Shown: positions 6,143-10,560 of the stretch, in pieces
How positions within the stretch are numbered: the first letter of the stretch is position 1
Layout: each line of letters opens with the position of its first letter
DNA from: an uncultured Clostridia bacterium
GTDB lineage: Bacteria > Bacillota > Clostridia > Christensenellales > Pumilibacteraceae
Length of the DNA stretch: 10,560 nucleotides
NCBI GenBank assembly: GCA_934247335.1
Contig: CAKQJJ010000032.1
Span: forward strand, 1-10,560
Reading direction: 5' to 3'
The notes under the pieces: model-generated
The model's input: only the letters and a program-made list of their open reading frames with translations
Told to the model about the DNA's origin: nothing
Databases searched by the model: none
Translations under genes and position numbers: made by a program

Positions 6143-6852
6143 AAACCGCACTCGTAACAGGTTCCACTCAGGGCATTGGCAAAGCGATTGCCGAGCGGCT
6201 CGTCAAAGACGGATTCAAAGTTTTCGTGCACTGCTCGTCCGATCTCGATAAAGCCGAACGTATTAAAAACGAAATAGGAGCGGCGGGCGCCGTCGTGTGC
6301 GATTTAAGTAAGCCCGAAGAAGTCGCTTCGCTCAAAGACAAAACGGGCGACTTGGACGTACTGGTGCTGAACGCCAGCGTGCAGTACAAGCAAAGCTGGC
6401 TCGACATTTCCGACGACTGTATTTCGCGCCAGTTGCAGGTAAACGTAGTCAGTACCTTAAAACTCATGCAGGCGTACTACCCCGCAATGCAGAAAAACGG
6501 CTTCGGACGAATAATAACCGTCGGCAGCGTGAATCAGCACCGCCGTCACCCCGAACTGGGCTTTTACGCCGCAACCAAATGCGCGGTCATGAGCCTTGTG
6601 GAAAACGTGGCGAAAGTAGTCGCGCCGTACGGAGTTACGGTAAACAACGTGTCGCCGGGCGCCATAGCCACGCCCCGCAACGCGTCCGTGTACAACGACC
6701 CCGAGGCAAGAAAAAAGGTTGAAGCGTGCATACCCGAGGGAAGGTTCGGCACGCCCGAAGACTGCGCCGGAATAGTGGCGTTTTTAGCAGGCGATCGGTC
6801 GGAGTACATCACGGGAGCGGATATCAAAGTGGACGGAGGAATGAGCTTATGA
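6139..6852 (+). CDS. Short-chain dehydrogenase/reductase (classical SDR)
   Basis: A 237-residue NAD(P)-dependent oxidoreductase. The cofactor motif TGSTQGIG is at residues 7-14, NAS (for NNAG) at 78-80, and the catalytic tetrad is N102, S130, Y143 and K147 (YAATK). The C-terminus ITGADIKVDGGMSL is typical. Substrate is not readable, but the neighbours suggest oxidation of a sugar, or of a hydroxyl of a sugar acid, to a lactone or keto form. Residues after the second strand (HCSSD) include no obvious acidic residue directly at the strand end, so NADP use is possible. ATG at 6139 overlaps the GH10 stop by 4 bp, with AAAGGAAG just upstream in the GH10 coding end. Its own stop overlaps the next start in the same way, so translation is probably coupled. 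Confidence 0.88.
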   Translation: MKTALVTGSTQGIGKAIAERLVKDGFKVFVHCSSDLDKAERIKNEIGAAGAVVCDLSKPEEVASLKDKTGDLDVLVLNASVQYKQSWLDISDDCISRQLQVNVVSTLKLMQAYYPAMQKNGFGRIITVGSVNQHRRHPELGFYAATKCAVMSLVENVAKVVAPYGVTVNNVSPGAIATPRNASVYNDPEARKKVEACIPEGRFGTPEDCAGIVAFLAGDRSEYITGADIKVDGGMSL

Positions 6853-7472
6853 TTTGCGAAGAAAAAGAATTCGCGGGCATCAGGTACTGCCTGTACAAGC
6901 CCGAAAATTTCGACGGAACCAAAAAATATCCCACCATATTTTTTACGCACGGAGCGGGATCGCGCGGCGACGACCTTGAAATCATCAAAAAGCACAGCGT
7001 TATTTTAAAGCTTACCGATCACGCCGCAAACTGCGTTATTTTCGCGCCGCAATGCGCAACCGACACCTGGTTCGACAAGTTTGAAAGCCTTATCTCGCTT
7101 GCAAAACACGCGTATTCGCAGCCGTATGTCAATCAAAAACGCTTTTACGGCTCGGGCGTCAGCATGGGCGGATACGCAATGTATCAGCTTATGTCAAGCG
7201 CGCCCGAACTTTTCGCAGCCGGCATAATCTGCTGCGGCGGCGGAATGTACTGGAACGCCGCAAGGCTTAAAAATATCGCGCTTCGATTGTTCCACGGCGA
7301 AAAAGACGAGGTGGTCTACCCCGAAGAGAGCAAGCGCATTTACGCCGCGCTTAAATCCTGCGGCGGCAACGTCGAACTCATCACCTATCCCGAATGCGAT
7401 CACGATTGTTGGAGCAAAACGTACGCAAACGACGACAATTACGACTGGCTTTTATCCAAGGAGAAATTATGA
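6849..7472 (+). CDS. Small alpha/beta-hydrolase (esterase-like)
   Basis: A 207-residue hydrolase without a signal peptide. TIFFTHGAG (residues 29-37) supplies the oxyanion-hole HG, GVSMG (103-107) the nucleophile Ser105, HGEKDEVV (149-156) the acid Asp153 and CDHDCW (183-188) the base His185. The fold resembles PHB depolymerase/CE1-type or dienelactone-hydrolase-like enzymes. In this setting removal of acetyl or other ester groups from xylo-oligosaccharides, or opening of a lactone, is plausible; neither is proven. An upstream in-frame extension (to 6726) overlaps the SDR gene in another frame and is rejected. ATG 6849 has GGAGG nearby (about 6836-6840) and overlaps the SDR stop (ATGA). Confidence 0.82.
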   Translation: MICEEKEFAGIRYCLYKPENFDGTKKYPTIFFTHGAGSRGDDLEIIKKHSVILKLTDHAANCVIFAPQCATDTWFDKFESLISLAKHAYSQPYVNQKRFYGSGVSMGGYAMYQLMSSAPELFAAGIICCGGGMYWNAARLKNIALRLFHGEKDEVVYPEESKRIYAALKSCGGNVELITYPECDHDCWSKTYANDDNYDWLLSKEKL

Positions 7473-8374
7473 TTAAATTCAACGACAGAGAACAGATAAT
7501 CGCGCTCACCCCTCAGTGGAAAGGCGAGCGTTTTCCCGACGGCAGACCGCGCGTAGCCGATAAATATCTCGAAAAAATGCGCAAAATGACGCTCGAAGAA
7601 CTGTGGAAACCCATTTTCGTCAAAGGCTACGAAAGCCAGTTCGAGGGCGACCTTAAAACGCTGCACGACGACGGCAGAATACTTATAGGAAGAGCGGTTA
7701 CCGCAACTTTCGTTCCCACTCGCCCCGACCTTCACGAAGTAATGTTCGGAGTAGGCGCCGAAGAGGGCAGAAAAGGCAACTACAATCAGTGGGTAATCGA
7801 CAACCTCACCGAGGGCGACGTCGTTGTCGCAGACATGTACGACAAGATTTATAAAGGCACGTTTATCGGCGGCAATCTCACGACAGCCATCAAGGCAAAA
7901 ACCAAGACTGGCGGCGCCGTAATCTGGGGCGGCATACGCGACACCCAGCAGATGAAGCAGGTGGAAGACGTTCAGGTATACTACCGCGGAATAGATCCCA
8001 CGCCCATACGCGATTTCGTCATGAAGGACTTCAATTCGATAACGCGCATCGGCAAAGCCACCGTGCTTCCGGGCGACATAGTGTACGGAGCGGGTGGCGG
8101 AGTGCTGTTCATTCCCGCGCACCTCGTGGCGGAAGTAGTTGACGGAGCGGCAAAAACGCACGTAAAGGACGATTTCGGCTTTGAAATGATTGCGCAGAAC
8201 AAGTTTACAACCGCGCAGATCGACCGCGCAACCTGGACGAAAGAGATGCTCGATATGCTCACCGACTGGATCAAAACCGATCCCCGCGGCGAAAAATACC
8301 GCGATCTCGACTGGTCGGAAGAATATTACGCAGCCGAACACGGCGACGCAAACGACACTCAGACCATGCTTTAA
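7469..8374 (+). CDS. RraA-like protein, probable class II 2-oxoacid aldolase/lyase
   Basis: A 301-residue protein of the RraA / 4-hydroxy-4-methyl-2-oxoglutarate aldolase fold. The core is residues about 65-230: GGNLTTAIKAK (134-144), then GGAVIWGGIRD with R157-D158, the substrate- and metal-binding signature of the family, then GDIVYGAGGGVLFIPAHLVAEVV. It is longer than the usual 160-220 residues, with an N-terminal extension of about 60 and a C-terminal tail of about 70 that includes an acidic end. Family members are divalent-metal pyruvate aldolases or oxaloacetate decarboxylases; others bind RNase E, which is unlikely here. After a dehydratase producing a 2-keto-3-deoxy acid, a cleaving aldolase is the expected next step. 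ATG 7469 overlaps the hydrolase stop (ATGA), with AAGGAG just upstream. Confidence 0.82.
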   Translation: MIKFNDREQIIALTPQWKGERFPDGRPRVADKYLEKMRKMTLEELWKPIFVKGYESQFEGDLKTLHDDGRILIGRAVTATFVPTRPDLHEVMFGVGAEEGRKGNYNQWVIDNLTEGDVVVADMYDKIYKGTFIGGNLTTAIKAKTKTGGAVIWGGIRDTQQMKQVEDVQVYYRGIDPTPIRDFVMKDFNSITRIGKATVLPGDIVYGAGGGVLFIPAHLVAEVVDGAAKTHVKDDFGFEMIAQNKFTTAQIDRATWTKEMLDMLTDWIKTDPRGEKYRDLDWSEEYYAAEHGDANDTQTML

Positions 8375-8387
8375 GAAAATTTTCTTA
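8372..8387. repeat. Perfect 16-bp palindrome over the stop codon of the RraA-like gene
   Basis: TAAGAAAATTTTCTTA is fully self-complementary and begins with the stop codon TAA. It has no loop and no T tract after it, so it is a poor terminator. A protein-binding site or chance in AT-rich DNA are both possible. The rest of the 123-base gap to 8498 shows no convincing promoter. Confidence 0.4.
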
Positions 8388-8458
8388 TTATGCGTGATTT
8401 CGCTCGTTTGCGGTCGTATTATTATACGTGAAAGCGACGCCCGACCGGGCTTGGAAAG

Positions 8459-8482
8459 GTTTGCGCTTTCGGCAAACGAAAG
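8459..8482 (+). promoter_or_regulatory. Two mutually exclusive hairpins next to the lactonase ribosome site
   Basis: GTTTGC (8459-8464) can pair with GCAAAC (8472-8477). Alternatively CTTTCG (8466-8471) can pair with CGAAAG (8477-8482). The second stem touches the ribosome site AGAGAGGA (8481-8488) that serves the ATG at 8498. Short stems, so a regulatory role is only a suggestion. Confidence 0.3.
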
Positions 8483-8497
8483 AGAGGAATATTAAAC

Positions 8498-9451
8498 ATG
8501 AAAATCTATTTATTGTCGTGCGCGGACAGCAGCGCCGGCGGCGGAATATACGAGTGCGAACTCGGCGAAAACGGAACTTTGACTCAGACGAATTATTTTG
8601 CCTGCGACGAGCCAATGTACGCCGTGCTTAAAGAAAACAAATTGCACGTTCTTTTACGTCAGCCGCTCGGCGACGACATATACAGCGGCTATTTTACGCT
8701 TAACGCCGACTTAACGCAGCCGTCGGCTATAAAAAGCACGCTCGGAAAGTGCGCGTGCCACCTCGCGGTCGAGGACGACGACGCGTATATTGTCAATTAT
8801 CTCAGCGGTAACATCTGCAAAAACGGAGAAAGCGCGGTCTATCACGCCGGCAAGGGCGTCAGTCAGCCCCGCCAGGACGCTCCGCACACGCATTACACCG
8901 CGGTGTCGAAGGACGGAAAATACGTGTTCTGCACCGATCTCGGACTGGATACGCTTTACGTGTACGACCGAAAGCTAAAAGAAGTTGCGTTTGCGAAAGT
9001 GCCTGCCGGCTACGGAATACGCCACCTTGCTTTTTCGGACGACGAGAAAATCATCTACGCGGTCAACGAGCTCGTGCCGTCGGTAAGCGTGTTCTCGTTT
9101 GAAAACGGCGCTTTGGAGCTTAAAAACACGCTTTTGCTGCCCTGCAAAAATGACAATCTCACCGCCGCCGCGATAAGAAGAGGAAAAGGCAATCTCCTGT
9201 ACGTTTCGGTGCGCGGCGAAAACGCGGTGTTCGCGCTTAAAGCGGACGGAACCAAGCTTGAAATCGCCGGCAAATACGATTGCGGCGGGATTGGCCCGCG
9301 CGACTTCGACGTGTTTGGCGATTTTATGGTGGTGTGCAACGAAAATTCGCACAACGCAGCCGTTTTCCGCCTGGACGAAAACGGGCTTATCGCCGAAAAA
9401 ACCTGCGACTTCGCCTGCCGCGGCGTTCTCAATTGTTTAAGCGCCGAGTGA
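8498..9451 (+). CDS. Lactonase-family beta-propeller protein (6-phosphogluconolactonase YbhE type)
   Basis: A 317-residue cytoplasmic protein of the seven-bladed propeller lactonase family, which hydrolyses phosphogluconolactone or non-phosphorylated aldonolactones. Family motifs in order: CHLAVEDDDAYIVNYLSGNI (87-106), QPRQDAPHTHYTAVSKDGKY (123-142) with the conserved PHTH, TDLGLDTLYVYD (146-157), GYGIRHLAFS (171-180) with R175-H176, YAVNEL (187-192), and later GGIGPRDFDVFGDFMVVCNE. Length is slightly short for the family (about 330-380). Start set by AGAGAGGA at 8481-8488. It follows the RraA-like gene by 123 bases without a clear terminator, so it may share the operon transcript. With the SDR and dehydratase it completes the oxidation, lactone opening and dehydration steps. 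Phosphorylated and free lactone substrates cannot be told apart by eye. Confidence 0.86.
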   Translation: MKIYLLSCADSSAGGGIYECELGENGTLTQTNYFACDEPMYAVLKENKLHVLLRQPLGDDIYSGYFTLNADLTQPSAIKSTLGKCACHLAVEDDDAYIVNYLSGNICKNGESAVYHAGKGVSQPRQDAPHTHYTAVSKDGKYVFCTDLGLDTLYVYDRKLKEVAFAKVPAGYGIRHLAFSDDEKIIYAVNELVPSVSVFSFENGALELKNTLLLPCKNDNLTAAAIRRGKGNLLYVSVRGENAVFALKADGTKLEIAGKYDCGGIGPRDFDVFGDFMVVCNENSHNAAVFRLDENGLIAEKTCDFACRGVLNCLSAE

Positions 9452-9486
9452 TTTCGGAAAACAACGCAATACTTATAAAAAACGAA

Positions 9487-9530
9487 AATAGGACATTTTT
9501 GCGACCTAAAATCAGCAATTATGTCCTATT
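9487..9530. terminator. Long two-part hairpin after the lactonase gene, probable terminator
   Basis: AATAGGACAT (9487-9496) pairs perfectly with ATGTCCTATT (9521-9530). Inside it, after a symmetric TT/TT mismatch, TTGC (9499-9502) pairs with GCAA (9515-9518), leaving a 12-nt loop. The 3' side runs into ATTATTTTA rather than a pure T tract. It lies between the catabolic genes and a fresh promoter, so termination is likely, but an operator role is possible. The rest of the gap from 9452 to 9616 is AT-rich. Confidence 0.55.
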
Positions 9531-9547
9531 ATTATTTTACGACGAAA

Positions 9548-9576
9548 TTGATTTTTTATAGCGTTCGTGGTATAAT
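9548..9576 (+). promoter_or_regulatory. Extended -10 promoter of the GH2 gene
   Basis: TTGATT (9548-9553), a 17-bp spacer and TATAAT (9571-9576) preceded by TGG (extended -10). The -35, spacing and -10 are identical to those of the catabolic operon promoter at 3400-3428. The palindrome TGTTTGCAAACA is not present here, so control may differ. AAGGAG (9604-9609) precedes the ATG by seven bases. Confidence 0.72.
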
Positions 9577-9616
9577 TTGTTTAGCTTGAATTTTTTGAAA
9601 AACAAGGAGAAAACCT

Positions 9617-10560
9617 ATGAGAGAAATTTATTCGTTTGACCGCGACTGGAAATTTTACGCCGGCGAACCCGAAGACGGCGATTTAAAATCGCACTCGGCG
9701 TCGTATTCGCTATGCAAAACGGGCGGCGCGATAGGACCTGCGGGCAAAAACTACGACGACAATAGCTGGCAGACCGTTTGCGTTCCGCACGACTATCTTG
9801 CAGCCGCCGATTTTTCGGAGAACGAACTGCTGTCGCACGGATATCGCGTGCGCAAAAACGCCTGGTACCGCAAGAGTTTCGCGCTCCCCGCCGAACTCGA
9901 AGGTAAGACTATAACGCTGTGCTTCGAGGGTGTTTCGGTTTACGCCGACTTTTATTTCAACGGTTCGCTGATCGCAAAGTCGATAAGCGCGTACACCGAA
10001 ATCACGCTTGACCTCACCGACCGCGCGTTTTTCGGAACCAACGCGCTCAACACGATTGCCGTGCATATCGACGGCACGCGCACCGAGGGCTGGTGGTACG
10101 AGGGTGCCGGCATATATCGCCACGTTAAAATGTACGTTTCCGAACCTGTTCATTTTGTTCATAACGGCGTTTTCCTCTCGTGCGAGCGGCTGGATTCGGA
10201 TAAAAGCAAGTGGAACGTAAACCTTTCCGCCGAAGTAGACAATCGCGCCTACGCGGACAATATTGCCACGGTAAAAGCCGAACTGTTTTATAAAGGAACG
10301 CTTTTCGCTCAATTTAAAAGCACTCCGGCTGAAATTCCCGCTTCTTCCGCAAGAACGATAAAATTCTCCGCAGTCGTATCCGACCCCGAGCTTTGGGACG
10401 TAGATAACCCCAATCTCTACGACGCCGTAATCACTCTTTCGGTAAACGGACAGGAGGTTGACGAGGAAAAATTCAGAACAGGTTTCCGTTCTTTCCGATA
10501 CGACGCCGAGAAAGGTTTTTTCTTAAACGACAAGCCGCTTAAAATCAAGGGAACGTGCAA
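9617..10560 (+). CDS. Glycoside hydrolase family 2 protein (beta-galactosidase/beta-glucuronidase type), N-terminal part
   Basis: The first 314 residues are visible and the frame continues past the right edge. Residues 1-175 form the sugar-binding jelly-roll domain: SFDRDWKFYAG, VPHDY (56-60), AWYRKSF (82-88), FEGVSVYADFYFNG (103-116) and the GH2 signature TEGWWYEGAGIYRHV (156-170). Residues about 180-290 are the immunoglobulin-like domain, ending LWDVDNPNLYDAVITL and GFRSFRYD. The catalytic barrel starts at GFFLNDKPLKIKGTC (300-314), just where the HHD motif would follow. The acid/base and nucleophile glutamates lie outside the window, so substrate (galactoside, glucuronide, mannoside or arabinoside) cannot be decided. 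There is no signal peptide. Own promoter at 9548-9576. Confidence 0.88.
   Translation, partial: MREIYSFDRDWKFYAGEPEDGDLKSHSASYSLCKTGGAIGPAGKNYDDNSWQTVCVPHDYLAAADFSENELLSHGYRVRKNAWYRKSFALPAELEGKTITLCFEGVSVYADFYFNGSLIAKSISAYTEITLDLTDRAFFGTNALNTIAVHIDGTRTEGWWYEGAGIYRHVKMYVSEPVHFVHNGVFLSCERLDSDKSKWNVNLSAEVDNRAYADNIATVKAELFYKGTLFAQFKSTPAEIPASSARTIKFSAVVSDPELWDVDNPNLYDAVITLSVNGQEVDEEKFRTGFRSFRYDAEKGFFLNDKPLKIKGTC

Noticed and set aside
8397..8425. Possible separate promoter for the lactonase gene (TATTAT boxes at 8417-8425)
   Set aside because: No acceptable -35 box lies 16-18 bp upstream of either box.
8428..8631. Small plus-strand frame starting in the gap before the lactonase
   Set aside because: It is Arg-rich, has no convincing ribosome site, and runs out of frame into the lactonase gene.

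Overview
The window reads like a chromosomal piece of an anaerobic, gut-type member of the Firmicutes (Clostridia). The grounds are strong AGGAGG-like ribosome sites, sigma-A type promoters (TTGATT-N17-TATAAT occurs twice), roughly balanced GC and the protein families present. Genus and species cannot be read from the sequence. No rRNA, tRNA, CRISPR array, transposase or phage gene is visible.

Layout. (1) Positions 1-1349 hold a divergent vitamin B6 pair. On the left is the start of a MocR/PdxR-type regulator (minus strand, cut by the window edge). On the right is a PdxY/PdxK-like pyridoxal/pyridoxamine kinase. Between them is a 15-bp tandem repeat that looks like the regulator's operator. 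A probable bidirectional terminator at 1380-1418 closes this block. (2) Positions 1503-3346 (minus strand) hold an AraC-family regulator followed by an AEC-family permease. (3) Positions 3490-9451 (plus strand) hold a catabolic cluster: enolase-superfamily dehydratase, signal-less GH10-like glycosidase, SDR dehydrogenase, small alpha/beta-hydrolase, RraA-like aldolase/lyase and a beta-propeller lactonase. The GH10, SDR, hydrolase and RraA-like genes are joined by three consecutive 4-bp ATGA stop/start overlaps. (4) A hairpin at 9487-9530 and a new extended -10 promoter precede a GH2 glycosidase that runs off the right edge.

How the genes may work together (inference). The GH10-like, GH2 and esterase-like proteins lack signal peptides, so they would act on imported oligosaccharides in the cytoplasm. 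The SDR, lactonase, acid-sugar dehydratase and RraA-like protein together match the step types of an oxidative, non-phosphorylative sugar pathway: sugar to lactone to aldonate to 2-keto-3-deoxy acid to pyruvate or another 2-oxoacid plus an aldehyde. No sugar kinase or isomerase is visible in the window. The divergent AraC and AEC genes would supply control and transport. The AraC and catabolic promoters face each other across a perfect 12-bp palindrome, TGTTTGCAAACA, which lies between their two -10 boxes. The most interesting points are this candidate pathway, that regulatory node, the altered active-site surround of the GH10-like protein and the large insertion in the dehydratase.
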